From Muribaculum intestinale (GTDB lineage Bacteria; Bacteroidota; Bacteroidia; Bacteroidales; Muribaculaceae), in assembly GCF_002201515.1 (NCBI RefSeq), contig NZ_CP021421.1, forward strand, positions 2,852,001-2,916,000: a DNA stretch of 64,000 bases, in the 5' to 3' direction. The notes beneath the pieces were generated by a model that worked only from the letters and a program-made list of their open reading frames with translations, did not search any database and was not told the origin of the DNA. Position numbers and translations under genes: made by a program. Position 1 is the first letter of the stretch; each line of letters opens with the position of its first letter. Shown piece after piece: positions 33,772-42,984 of this stretch.

Positions 33772-35373
33772 TCAGTCTGCCTGCGATGCGCGGGTATATT
33801 CCATAAATGATGAAAGCATGTCAAGGGTATGGCTTGCCGAACTTTCTATTTCAGCCTGTTGCGGGTCGGGAACGTTCGTTGCCGCGATATCGGCGGTTGA
33901 CTGCATATGTCCTTCCGCCGAGATCATCTGAGCCTGTATCTGTTCAGATGAGAGGCGCTGGAGCCCGCGGGACGAAAGACTTGTGGCGGCACGGACGATG
34001 TCAGTGTATGCCAGATTGTTGTCGCGGGTGAACACAAGCAGTTCTATGAAGCTTCGCGGAGACTCGCGGAAGTGTTCGCGGTAAAGCGCCGCCACCGACG
34101 GATGTACCTGTTGCAGAGCCACAGACCGCCCCAGAGCGGCCGGTTTGCGCAGGAATGTACCCAGATAATGCATCAGGTCGATGACCCAGTCGCCGGAGCG
34201 TCGGCTTCGGGCATGATTGGCCACCTTGTCGCGTCCGTAAAGCACCACGATGCGCTCGGAATACAGCTTTACCGCCACCTGCGAGCCCACCAGACGGTCG
34301 GGCACAGAGTAGTGCACTCCGTCAACGGTTATCGTTGAATACTTTCCGACGCGGTACAGCCGCTGCTCGAAGCAGCCGATGTCACCGTGGTCCAACGGAC
34401 GTAGCGCCGCCAGATCGGCCTGTATGCGCAGGCGTTTTTCTTCCGCCGACATGTTGGACGCCTCTGTGTTGAGCCTGTCGCAGACTGCCGCCAGATGCGT
34501 CTGCGCGGCATCCAGGGAGTCAAACCGGACCTCGAACGAGAATGCACGACGCCGGATATATTCCACCGAACGTTCCACCTTGCCTTTTTCCCATCCCGAG
34601 CGAGGGTTGCAGAAATGGGGTGTGAAACAGTAGTGTACCTCCATGCGCAGCAGCGCATCCGTGTGCTCGCGGTCGCGCCCGAGGAACTTCTTTACGGCGG
34701 TACGCATGTTGTCATAGGCCATCACGCGCGGGGTGCCCCCCAACTCCCGGAAGCAGTTGCGGTGGGCTTCCATAAGAGCCAGGGTATCTTCGCGCGAAAA
34801 CAGATATGCCTTGCGCATATTGCTGTGGTCGAGGGTGAATACCGCCATGTGAAGGCGAGTCCTGACTCCACCGATCCACAGGGTAAGCACGCCCCAGTCG
34901 AACTCGCAACGGAATCCAGGCTCATAGTCCTGACGGATATATGCCTTTGCAGGCTTTTCTTGCGACTTCGGCGCTGCCTCCAGCGCACGGACATACTGAC
35001 ATACTGTGGAATAGGCGATACGCACGCCATCGTCCTGAAGACGTCGCCACATATCGAGCTTGCGCATCTGCTGCTTGTGCAATCCGGCAGCGACGTTCTC
35101 CCGGTTGCGGGCGATAAAACCATCGATGCGACGGCGGACATCATCGGTCACAACACGCCTGACGCGTCCGCTGCTGTCATACTTCGGCCTGGTCAGCAGA
35201 TAATCGTCAACCTCCCGCTCTGTCGGTGACGGGCCGGCCTCTCTCTCGAACTCGCGCAGATACTTGCGCACGGTCTTGCGGCTCATGCCGTTGCGGCGCG
35301 CTATCTCGCGGATGCTCATCCCCTCGCGGCGATGAGACAGAATAATGGATGTTTTTTCCTCCATGTGTAGCAT
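33772..35373 (-). CDS. istA: IS21 transposase IstA
   Basis: This 533-residue transposase has an N-terminal helix-turn-helix (EGMSIREIARRNGMSRKTVR, about 17-36). The retroviral-integrase-type core carries aspartates in CEFDWGVL and VMAYDNMRT and a glutamate in RSGWEKGKVE. The C-terminal domain includes HYSVPDRLVG. It binds the terminal repeats and performs transposition with IstB. The frame is intact, so this IS21 is likely active or was recently so. Confidence 0.9.
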   Translation of the reverse strand: MLHMEEKTSIILSHRREGMSIREIARRNGMSRKTVRKYLREFEREAGPSPTEREVDDYLLTRPKYDSSGRVRRVVTDDVRRRIDGFIARNRENVAAGLHKQQMRKLDMWRRLQDDGVRIAYSTVCQYVRALEAAPKSQEKPAKAYIRQDYEPGFRCEFDWGVLTLWIGGVRTRLHMAVFTLDHSNMRKAYLFSREDTLALMEAHRNCFRELGGTPRVMAYDNMRTAVKKFLGRDREHTDALLRMEVHYCFTPHFCNPRSGWEKGKVERSVEYIRRRAFSFEVRFDSLDAAQTHLAAVCDRLNTEASNMSAEEKRLRIQADLAALRPLDHGDIGCFEQRLYRVGKYSTITVDGVHYSVPDRLVGSQVAVKLYSERIVVLYGRDKVANHARSRRSGDWVIDLMHYLGTFLRKPAALGRSVALQQVHPSVAALYREHFRESPRSFIELLVFTRDNNLAYTDIVRAATSLSSRGLQRLSSEQIQAQMISAEGHMQSTADIAATNVPDPQQAEIESSASHTLDMLSSFMEYTRASQAD

Positions 35374-35488
35374 TTTGTGGAATCGTTGATGTCGTTCTTT
35401 CTAATCAACGATATCCGGTTGAACTTACCCATGGGGTGGGTCCCTTTTCAATTGCTCTACCTGGGTCCCTTTTCAAATGTTAGATGCA

Positions 35489-36300
35489 CTCTGCTGTCGA
35501 TACACCTCTTTAAGAGCGAAGAGACGCTTGCTTTGCTCGGCGGTGAGCGCGATGTCAACGGTGTGTATCTTGCAGATTCTGTTCCATTGCCCTATCTGTT
35601 TGGAAAGCAAGCCGAGCAATCGACGGCGGAGTTTGACAGTGGCCGCCCTGCTGTGTTTGCGATGCTTGGCATAGGTGAGTCTGGCGCGGTCAATATCACG
35701 ATACTTGTTGCGCGGCAGCCGTTCCTTCTGCGCCTTACAGGTCTTTGCAATTAGAGATTGAAGCCACTCGCAGCATTCCCACAACAGTTTTACATCTGTC
35801 GGGAACCGCAGATGGCTCTCGTAGCAGGTGGCATCGGTCAGACACAAATCCTTGTTTCTCAGCGAGCCGCCCCATTTGCCATACAGGATTTTCTGCAGTT
35901 CTCTGATGTCCAGAACTCCGGCTATGCGCTGACGGATAGCACTGACTATCTTGCCGTTCTTTATGGGCTTGGCGGGATCTATGAGCACCCCGCAGAACAT
36001 CTGCATGTGTATGTTGCCGTTGAGCATCTCGATCAGGCCGTCATCCGATTGTCCGGTATATGGTTTGAGGAACATCAGCGCCACCTCTCCCTCCGGCGGG
36101 AACATCGGCGTGTTGCCTTGAGGATGCGTTTTGGGAAAATGCGAGCGGATTTTCTCTGCCAGCTCCTTCAATGGCAGTTGCGCATGGATGCGCCCGAGCT
36201 CGCTTACGGCAAAACTCTCGCGATATTTTTGCATAAAATCGAACTCGGTAAACGGCAACGTGGCCGTAATCTCAGATATTTTCCGTAACTTCACGAACAT
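35489..36300 (-). pseudogene. DDE transposase, residues 1-270 only (copy 5)
   Basis: The frame matches the intact copies to VYRQQ (residue 270) and then runs into IS21 sequence. D156 is kept but the second aspartate and the glutamate are lost, so it is inactive. It shares the Q191 variant with copy 3. Confidence 0.85.
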
Positions 36301-36418
36301 TTATTTTTAAGAATTACCCCCGAATAAGCCCGTGATGGGTTCATCGGGGGTTCTTTGTAAAGTTACAAAATATCTATAACTCTGCCAAATAATCAGTTAG
36401 CCATTAACTGAATATCCC
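35489..36418 (-). mobile_element. Half copy of the 1,687-bp DDE insertion sequence (copy 5)
   Basis: The transposase-proximal 930 bp are present, with the intact 20-bp terminal repeat and flank TATTTA (36419-36424), matching the target preference of the other copies. The distal half was lost at the IS21 junction, and no trace of it is found on the other side of IS21. Confidence 0.85.
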
Positions 36419-36424
36419 TATTTA

Positions 36425-36711
36425 AGAATTAGGAATGAACACTACGAAAATGTCCTTTCAAAAATAACGGGGTGGTTACTTCATTATAAGTGTAGTTCAT
36501 TTTAAGATTATTTTGGACTATGAATATTGTGAAATTGTCCAGAAACAACTAACTTTGTAATGAACTATCGAAGTTGTGTAGCGACACTACTTCGGCAAAA
36601 TTAGATTATTGAAAAATCTTGAATAATAAAGGTGCCTCTATGGTGGTTTAGTGCCTATTATAGAAGCGTTAAATATTTGAACCACACTCGTTTAGCCATT
36701 AGCTGATAGAG
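36425..36711. other. Non-coding stretch at the accessory/core boundary
   Basis: No gene was found. It is AT-rich and contains no clear open frame or promoter pair. It ends with the second copy of the 14-mer at 36712. Confidence 0.45.
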
Positions 36712-36725
36712 CAAGTGGGACCACT
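36712..36725. repeat. 14-bp direct repeat, possible attachment core (right)
   Basis: CAAGTGGGACCACT is identical to 31778-31791. It lies about 75 bp before folD, at the point where accessory DNA gives way to housekeeping genes. Confidence 0.45.
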
Positions 36726-36726
36726 G

Positions 36727-36764
36727 AAAACAGTTTATCCTAAGATTGAGGATAAACTGTTTTT
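36727..36764. terminator. Hairpin terminator before folD
   Basis: AAAACAGTTTATCC and GGATAAACTGTTTT pair perfectly with a 9-base loop. T-runs follow on the plus strand and A-runs are in front, so it may act in both directions. Confidence 0.7.
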
Positions 36765-36800
36765 GTTTTTAGTGATAACCGGTTAACATTATTCCCTTAT

Positions 36801-37688
36801 ATGACACTTATTGACGGCAAAAAAGTCGCCGACGAAATCAAACAGGAGATTGCAGCCACTGTAGAGAAGATGGTGGCTGAAGGTAAGAAACGTCCTCATC
36901 TGGCTGCCATACTTGTAGGACACGATGGCGGTAGTGAGACTTATGTGGCCCATAAGGTGCGTGCGTGTGAGCAGTGCGGTTTCACATCCACTCTCATTCG
37001 CATGGAAGACGATGCAACCGAGGCCCAGCTGCTTGAGGCTGTAGAACGTCTCAACAATGACCCGGATGTCGATGGTTTTATCGTGCAGCTTCCTCTCCCG
37101 AAGCATATATCGGAGCAGAAAGTAATCGAGGCGATTGATTACCGCAAGGATGTCGATGGCTTCCATCCGATTAATGTAGGGCGTATGTCCATAGGTCTGC
37201 CCTGTTATCTTTCGGCTACTCCGGCAGGTATAATCGAGCTTCTTGCCAGATATGAGATCCCCACAAAGGGTAAACATTGTGTGGTACTTGGCCGTAGCAA
37301 CATAGTAGGAAAGCCTGTCGCATCGCTTATGATGCAAAAGCATATCCCCGGCGATGCCACAGTGACTGTATGTCATAGTGCTACCGTTAATCTCAAGGAG
37401 ATATGCCGTGAGGCCGATATTATTATCGCCGCTCTCGGCCAGCCCGGTTTCGTCACCGCCGACATGGTAAAACCCGGTGCTGTGATTGTCGACGTAGGCA
37501 CAACCCGTGTACCCGATGCAACACGCAAGAGCGGTTTCCGCCTGCGCGGAGATGTTGATTTCGACAACGTCGCTCCTTTGTGCAGCTATATCACACCTGT
37601 GCCGGGTGGGGTAGGTCCGATGACCATCTGCTCCCTGATGAGGAATACACTTCTTGCCGGACAGGGAGCGATATATCCACGTAACTGA
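36801..37688 (+). CDS. folD: Bifunctional methylene-THF dehydrogenase / methenyl-THF cyclohydrolase
   Basis: FolD interconverts 5,10-methylene-, methenyl- and 10-formyl-tetrahydrofolate in the cytosol. The 295-residue protein shows the family blocks [17 protein letters not shown] (about 36-52, catalytic lysine), [14 protein letters not shown] (about 89-102), [15 protein letters not shown] (NADP fold) and [18 protein letters not shown] near the end. It stands close to the glycine-cleavage genes, which supply methylene-THF. No clear promoter was identified. Confidence 0.95.
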   Translation: MTLIDGKKVADEIKQEIAATVEKMVAEGKKRPHLAAILVGHDGGSETYVAHKVRACEQCGFTSTLIRMEDDATEAQLLEAVERLNNDPDVDGFIVQLPLPKHISEQKVIEAIDYRKDVDGFHPINVGRMSIGLPCYLSATPAGIIELLARYEIPTKGKHCVVLGRSNIVGKPVASLMMQKHIPGDATVTVCHSATVNLKEICREADIIIAALGQPGFVTADMVKPGAVIVDVGTTRVPDATRKSGFRLRGDVDFDNVAPLCSYITPVPGGVGPMTICSLMRNTLLAGQGAIYPRN

Positions 37689-37721
37689 GAATCCGGGGTA
37701 ATCATATAAGCGTTTTGCGCG

Positions 37722-38903
37722 ATGACGATTCTATCATGCCTGTTACTGTCGCTCGCCTCCATGCTTTCGTGGGGTGAGCAGGCCTCATCGGTCGATTTGG
37801 TGTTTGCCGGAGATGCCATGCAGCATCAGGCTCAGATTGACGCTGCTCGTCGCGCTGACGGCACATATGACTACTCTCAATGTTTTTCAGAGATTTCTCC
37901 TTATATAAAGGGAGCCGATTACGCAGTAGTAAATCTTGAGACTCCTCTCGGGGGCGCTCCATACACAGGCTATCCATGCTTCAGCGCCCCCGACGAATAT
38001 CTTGATGCTTTATCCTCGGCCGGATTCGATATGATGCTCACGGCCAATAATCACACTCTTGATCGGCGTGACCGAGGACTTGTGCGCACACTCGACCGTC
38101 TTGACGCATCGCCGGTTGACCATTTGGGCACATACCGCAATGCTGCCGAACGCGACTCCGTATTGCCGCTATTGCGCGACATTGCAGGGTTTCGTATCGC
38201 GTTCCTTAATTATACTTACGGTACCAACGGCATAACGTTGCGCACCGATGCCGTTGTCGACTATATCGACCGTAGCCGGATATCCTCTGATATAAGGCTC
38301 GCACGCATGAAGGGTGCCGAGGTGGTAGTGGTGTGTATGCATTGGGGAGAAGAGTATCGGCTTCAGCCAAATGCCACGCAGCACTCGTTGGCTGATTTTC
38401 TTGTAGACAATGGCGCGGATGTCGTGATTGGAGGGCATCCCCATGTGATACAGCCAATGGAGATGCGCACGGATTCCCTCGGACGACGTGCTCTCGTAGT
38501 GTATTCGCTCGGTAACTTCATTTCCAACATGCGTACGCGTGATACCCGTGGAGGAGCTGTAGCGCATGTGCGTCTGACACGCGACCTGCTTGGCCGTGCT
38601 GTCGTGGACACTGCCGATTACCGGTTGTTCTTTACAGTGCCGCCGACTCCGGCTGTGCCCAACTTCCGGCTGATTCCGGTCGAGGTCGTGTCCGACCCTT
38701 CACGCACAGATATACCTGTGCAGTGGCGCAACGCATGCTCCGATTTCACCCGAAGCGTCGAGTCCGTATTCCGCCGGTATAATAAAGATGTTCAGCGCGA
38801 TTCATCATCTTTGCGTCCACGCATTTTTCCTCTTCCTGCCATAAATCTTTCCGACCACACCATTCCGTTGCGTGCATTCGGCGAATTTGCCGACGATAAA
38901 TAG
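37722..38903 (+). CDS. CapA-family metallophosphoesterase-like protein
   Basis: This 393-residue protein has a signal peptide (about 1-20). The CapA fold shows VFAGDAMQHQAQ (about 27-38), VVNLETPLGG, TANNHTLDR, VVVCMHWGEEY and IGGHPHVIQP, the metal-site motifs of this calcineurin-like family. CapA of Bacillus takes part in poly-gamma-glutamate export. In Bacteroidales the substrate is unknown and the protein is probably periplasmic. It begins 33 bp after folD and may be cotranscribed with it. Confidence 0.85.
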   Translation: MTILSCLLLSLASMLSWGEQASSVDLVFAGDAMQHQAQIDAARRADGTYDYSQCFSEISPYIKGADYAVVNLETPLGGAPYTGYPCFSAPDEYLDALSSAGFDMMLTANNHTLDRRDRGLVRTLDRLDASPVDHLGTYRNAAERDSVLPLLRDIAGFRIAFLNYTYGTNGITLRTDAVVDYIDRSRISSDIRLARMKGAEVVVVCMHWGEEYRLQPNATQHSLADFLVDNGADVVIGGHPHVIQPMEMRTDSLGRRALVVYSLGNFISNMRTRDTRGGAVAHVRLTRDLLGRAVVDTADYRLFFTVPPTPAVPNFRLIPVEVVSDPSRTDIPVQWRNACSDFTRSVESVFRRYNKDVQRDSSSLRPRIFPLPAINLSDHTIPLRAFGEFADDK

Positions 38904-38938
38904 TGGCGATTTATTTTTGTCTTTCGGGAAACATTCGC

Positions 38939-38946
38939 TAAATTTG
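38939..38946 (+). promoter_or_regulatory. Bacteroidetes -7 box for lplA
   Basis: TAAATTTG lies 25 bp upstream of the lplA start at 38971. This argues against the longer in-frame start at 38872, which overlaps the capA-like gene. Confidence 0.5.
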
Positions 38947-38970
38947 GGCATTGACCAAAATCTTTTCCCG

Positions 38971-39963
38971 ATGAAATACGCTCAATTGCCGTGTGAAACC
39001 AAATCAAGGCCATTGCCGTTTTATCTGGCCATGGAGGAGTATCTTGCCGGACTTCCGTGCGATGACGAACTTTTCTTTATGTGGCAGGTTGCTCCTACTG
39101 TAATTTTCGGTCGCAACCAGCGTATCGAGAGCGAGGTTGACGTAGATTATTGCAAAAGCCATGGCATACAGTTCTTCCGCCGCAAGAGTGGTGGCGGATG
39201 TGTATATGCCGACGGCGACAACATAATGTTTAGCGCGATAATGCCTCGAAGCGGTGATGTTTCCACAATGTTTTCGCGATATACGCAGATGGTGGTTGAT
39301 ATGTTGGCCTCTCTTGGATTTGACGCATGCGCCTCGGGGCGCAACGATGTCCTGGTCGGCGGCCGTAAGGTATCAGGCAATGCCGTATATATGCTTCCCG
39401 ACAAATGTATCATTCATGGCACTATGCTGTTTGACACCAATCTGCAGCATATGATTAATGCAATTTCTCCCTCCGGGACCAAACTTGATGCACGCGGTAT
39501 ATCGTCGGTAAAAAGCCGTATCACCACTCTCCGCTCAAATAACCCGGAACTTGATATCTCAGAATTCAAGAAATATGCGAGGCATGCTTTTTGTGGCGAC
39601 GAGGTATTTGCCTTGACTCCGTCGGACGTTGTCGGCATACATCACCGTTCTCTGGAGTACTACCACCCGTCATGGATATATGGCGATAGCGTGAGCGATA
39701 CCCATTCCCACATAAGGCGTATAGAAGGGGTGGGGGAATTCAGAGTATGCGTCTCAACCCGTCTCGACTGTATAGATAATGTGTTAATTTCCGGTGATTA
39801 TTTTCCGTTGGCCGACGTTGACAGGCTTTTGTTGCGTCCACTCCGTGGTTGCAGATACAATCCCGCGGCTGTGGCAGGCAGGCTTGCCGAGCTGGCTACT
39901 GACACATCGGCAGTTATAATGTCGCTTACGCCTGAAGCGTTTGTCTCTCTATTGTTTGAATGA
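38971..39963 (+). CDS. lplA: Lipoate--protein ligase
   Basis: This 330-residue ligase attaches lipoate to carrier domains such as GcvH. It shows the BPL/LplA fold: TVIFGRNQR (about 44-52), FFRRKSGGGCVYAD (about 72-85), and GGRKVSGNAVYM with the conserved lysine of the lipoyl-AMP site. A C-terminal accessory domain follows. The start at 38971 (MKYAQLPCETKS) is preferred from the promoter box. It lies directly upstream of gcvT and gcvH, its likely client. Confidence 0.88.
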   Translation: MKYAQLPCETKSRPLPFYLAMEEYLAGLPCDDELFFMWQVAPTVIFGRNQRIESEVDVDYCKSHGIQFFRRKSGGGCVYADGDNIMFSAIMPRSGDVSTMFSRYTQMVVDMLASLGFDACASGRNDVLVGGRKVSGNAVYMLPDKCIIHGTMLFDTNLQHMINAISPSGTKLDARGISSVKSRITTLRSNNPELDISEFKKYARHAFCGDEVFALTPSDVVGIHHRSLEYYHPSWIYGDSVSDTHSHIRRIEGVGEFRVCVSTRLDCIDNVLISGDYFPLADVDRLLLRPLRGCRYNPAAVAGRLAELATDTSAVIMSLTPEAFVSLLFE

Positions 39964-40056
39964 ACAGGAGCGACAACAGACCGTAATGTCATGAGAAATC
40001 TTGCGTCAGTCGGTTTTTGATAGAGTTTTACGAATTAAATAATCAACCTAAATATA

Positions 40057-41169
40057 ATGATGGAAACACAAGATAACAAACCTACCTGTCTCCATTCGCG
40101 CCACGTCGGGCTCGGCGCGCTTATGTCGCCATTCGGGGGATTCCACATGCCTATACAGTATGAAGGAATCGTCGAGGAACATAATGCAGTGCGCAATGCC
40201 TGCGGTGTGTTCGATGTGAGTCATATGGGCGAGATGTGGGTCAAGGGGCCTGATGCCATGCGCTTCGTCAATCATATTTTCACTAACGATGTCGCTGTCG
40301 GACAATCCGGAAAATGTTTCTACGGCATGATGCTAAACGAGCAAGGTGGCGTTGTCGATGATTTGCTTGTATATAAATTATCGGATACCGAATTCTTCCT
40401 TGTGTTCAATGCCGCCAATATAGAAAAAGACCGACGCTGGATTTCCACCCATGCTGAGGGATATGATGTGACACTTGAGGATTTATGTGACACTCTTGGC
40501 GAAATCGCCGTGCAGGGGCCTTTGGCTGAGGAAGTGATAGAAAACGTACTTTCATTGCTGTGTGCCGACCTCGGATTTTATACATTCCGATGCACGACAT
40601 GGCGCGACAGTGAAATAATCGTTTCGCGTACCGGATATACCGGCGAAGACGGATTCGAGATATACGCCTCACATGAAGTGATATGTACTATGTGGGATGC
40701 GCTTATTGAGTCGGGGCGTTGTGCTCCATGCGGACTTGGATGCCGCGATACACTGCGCTTCGAGGTCGGACTCCCTCTTTATGGCGATGAACTCGACGAA
40801 GATATATCGCCGGTGGAGGCGGGACTCTCTACTTTTGTCAAACTTGATAAAGAGGGTGGATTCATCGGTCGTGATGCGGTTGCCGGCGTTAAAGAGGAGG
40901 GGCCCAAGCGCCGCCTTGTAGGAATCGAACTCTCCGACCGTGCTATTCCCCGTCATGGCTATGATGTGCTTGATGCCGATACGGATTGCGTCATAGGCCA
41001 TGTCACTACCGGCTATCACGCTATATCAACGGATAAATCCGTGGCGATGGCTCTGATTGAGGCGCCATATGCCTCGTTGGATACTCCCGTGAAGATACGT
41101 ATACGACGCAAGACATTCCCGGGGCGCGTTGTGAAGAAACGCTTCTATGACAAGCGTTACAAGAAATAG
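40057..41169 (+). CDS. gcvT: Glycine cleavage system T protein (aminomethyltransferase)
   Basis: GcvT transfers the methylene group from aminomethyl-lipoyl-GcvH to tetrahydrofolate, releasing ammonia. The 370-residue protein carries SPFGGFHMPIQYEGIVEEH (about 25-43), FDVSHMGEM, SRTGYTGEDGFE (about 191-202) and the C-terminal FPGRVVKKRFY. It is the first gene of the gcvT-gcvH-gcvPA-gcvPB-lpd run. The start ATGATG leaves a choice of two adjacent codons. Confidence 0.95.
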   Translation: MMETQDNKPTCLHSRHVGLGALMSPFGGFHMPIQYEGIVEEHNAVRNACGVFDVSHMGEMWVKGPDAMRFVNHIFTNDVAVGQSGKCFYGMMLNEQGGVVDDLLVYKLSDTEFFLVFNAANIEKDRRWISTHAEGYDVTLEDLCDTLGEIAVQGPLAEEVIENVLSLLCADLGFYTFRCTTWRDSEIIVSRTGYTGEDGFEIYASHEVICTMWDALIESGRCAPCGLGCRDTLRFEVGLPLYGDELDEDISPVEAGLSTFVKLDKEGGFIGRDAVAGVKEEGPKRRLVGIELSDRAIPRHGYDVLDADTDCVIGHVTTGYHAISTDKSVAMALIEAPYASLDTPVKIRIRRKTFPGRVVKKRFYDKRYKK

Positions 41170-41233
41170 ATTTTACGCTTGGATTTTCTCTACTGAATCA
41201 TAAATAATTAAAACAGTCCATTATATAATTCCC

Positions 41234-41599
41234 ATGAGCAAGACTTATTATTCTCCGACCCACGAGTATATCACTGTAGAAGGCAACACAGGCATGATTG
41301 GCATAACCGACTATGCGCAGCATCAGCTTGGAAACGTAGTTTATGTCGATCTTCCTGAAGTCGATGACGAGGTTGTGGCCTCACAGGATTTCGGCGGTGT
41401 CGAAAGTGTGAAGGCGGCCTCCGACCTTATCTCCCCGGTAAGTGGCACTGTGATTGAAGTCAACGAGGAGCTTGCCGACAATCCTGGTCTCATAAACAAG
41501 GACGCCATGAACACCTGGATTATAAAGGTGGAACTTTCTGACCCTTCAGAGCTTGAAGGGCTGCTCGACGAGGCCGGCTATCGCGCATTGATAGGCTGA
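41234..41599 (+). CDS. gcvH: Glycine cleavage system H protein
   Basis: This 121-residue lipoyl carrier has the attachment block FGGVESVKAASDLISPVSG, with the lysine about residue 62. It shuttles the aminomethyl group between GcvP, GcvT and Lpd. It lies 64 bp after gcvT and 37 bp before gcvPA. Confidence 0.95.
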   Translation: MSKTYYSPTHEYITVEGNTGMIGITDYAQHQLGNVVYVDLPEVDDEVVASQDFGGVESVKAASDLISPVSGTVIEVNEELADNPGLINKDAMNTWIIKVELSDPSELEGLLDEAGYRALIG

Positions 41600-41636
41600 C
41601 TTGTTTGCTGATTCGGGTTACATAATCTTTACCGTC

Positions 41637-42968
41637 ATGGCTTATCATCACTATTTCCCTCACACTGACGAGGATGTTGCCGCCATGCTCGACCGTTGCG
41701 GCATGACGTCGCTCGACCGGCTTTATGACGACATCCCGGAGGAACTGTTGCTCGCACGTGAGTACAATCTCCCTGCGGCGAAGTCTGAAAAGGAGGTGCG
41801 CGATTTCTTCGCCTCTCTTGGAGCCGAGAACCACACTCTCACATGTTTCGCGGGGGCAGGCTACTATGACCATTACACTCCGGCGGCCATTCCGTCGATT
41901 CTTTCGCGCTCTGAGTTTCTGACGGCCTACACTCCTTACCAGCCGGAGATTTCCCAGGGCACTCTGCAGTATATATTCGAGTATCAGACAATGATGGCGG
42001 CGCTTACAGGAATGGAGGTCAGCAACGCATCAATGTACGACGGCGCTACCGCTGCGGCCGAAGCGATGCTGATGATGGTGGCGTCGTCACGCAAGCGCAA
42101 TCGTGTGCTTGTGAGCGCCACAGTGCTTCCGCAAGTGCGTGCCGTGATGGCTACGTATGCGCATTATCATGGCATAGTACTTGATGAGGTGCCTGCAACC
42201 GAAGGTGGTGTCACCAATCGCGAAGCTCTTTCAATGATGCTTGCACAAGGCGATGTGGCAGGTGTGCTTGTGGCCACTCCCAACCGTTTCGGCATACTTG
42301 AGGATTATACCGGGCTTGCCGATGAGGCACATTCCGCCAAGGCACTTCTTGCCATGTATGCCAATCCGTCGGCTCTTGCCGTAATCAAGACTCCGGGAGA
42401 GTGGGACGCCGACATTGCTTGTGGCGATGCTCAGCCGCTCGGCATGCCGTTGAACTATGGTGGCCCGTATCTCGGGTTCCTCTGTTGCAAGAAGGCCCAT
42501 ATACGCAAGCTCCCGGGCAGAATAGTCGGCGCGACTGTCGACGGCAACGGACAGCGTGTGTTTGTGCTCACTCTTCAGGCTCGCGAACAGCATATCCGTC
42601 GTGAGAAGGCTACAAGCAATATATGTTCCAACCAGGGACTTATGGCCCTGTTTGCTACCGTATATCTCTCGCTTATGGGACCTGACGGCATGCGGGAGGT
42701 AAATGAGGCGGGAGCCGCCAATGCCCGATGGCTGCTCGAAAGAATCGAGGCTACAGGAAAGGCCCGTATGGCATGGCCCGATGCTCCATGGCTCAACGAG
42801 TTTGTACTTGACACGGATGCCACAGTCGACGATGTTATTTCCGGGGGCATAGACCGAGGTGTGCTCCCCGGAGTGAAAATCGGCGACCACAGGATTCTTG
42901 TGGCTGTAACTGAGATGCGCACTGAAACCGAGATGCAATCATTGGTCGATATATTCGCATCAATCTGA
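41637..42968 (+). CDS. gcvPA: Glycine dehydrogenase (decarboxylating) subunit 1
   Basis: This 443-residue protein is the N-terminal-type subunit of the split P protein. It contains FAGAGYYDHYTPAAIPSIL (about 83-101), TPYQPEISQGTLQYIFEYQ and NYGGPYLGFL, all typical of GcvPA. With GcvPB it decarboxylates glycine and loads the aminomethyl group onto GcvH. ATG 41637 (MAYHHYFPHT) gives the family length. A longer in-frame start at 41601 overlaps nothing useful. Confidence 0.94.
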   Translation: MAYHHYFPHTDEDVAAMLDRCGMTSLDRLYDDIPEELLLAREYNLPAAKSEKEVRDFFASLGAENHTLTCFAGAGYYDHYTPAAIPSILSRSEFLTAYTPYQPEISQGTLQYIFEYQTMMAALTGMEVSNASMYDGATAAAEAMLMMVASSRKRNRVLVSATVLPQVRAVMATYAHYHGIVLDEVPATEGGVTNREALSMMLAQGDVAGVLVATPNRFGILEDYTGLADEAHSAKALLAMYANPSALAVIKTPGEWDADIACGDAQPLGMPLNYGGPYLGFLCCKKAHIRKLPGRIVGATVDGNGQRVFVLTLQAREQHIRREKATSNICSNQGLMALFATVYLSLMGPDGMREVNEAGAANARWLLERIEATGKARMAWPDAPWLNEFVLDTDATVDDVISGGIDRGVLPGVKIGDHRILVAVTEMRTETEMQSLVDIFASI

Positions 42969-42984
42969 TTGCCTGTAACACTTA

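Larger units (their letters stand above)
32878..35488 (-). mobile_element. IS21-family element (istA, istB)
   Basis: The element is 2,611 bp with TG...CA termini: TGTATCTAAC at the left, and GTTAGATGCA at the right. Inside each end are two CCCTTTTCAA(A/T)TG repeats, the multiple terminal binding sites usual for IS21. The left flank is AAAAA and the right is CTCTG, so no duplication is kept. On the right it is inserted in the transposase of the fifth copy of the DDE element. Confidence 0.88.

Noticed and set aside
34495..35229. 244-codon frame opposite istA
   Set aside because: It lies entirely antisense to an intact, well recognised IstA gene. High GC makes long antisense frames common.
1..35488. 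A simple inversion between the two IS21 copies
   Set aside because: The copies are in opposite orientation, but reversing the segment does not rejoin the halves of the interrupted genes or IS copies. Other events must be involved.
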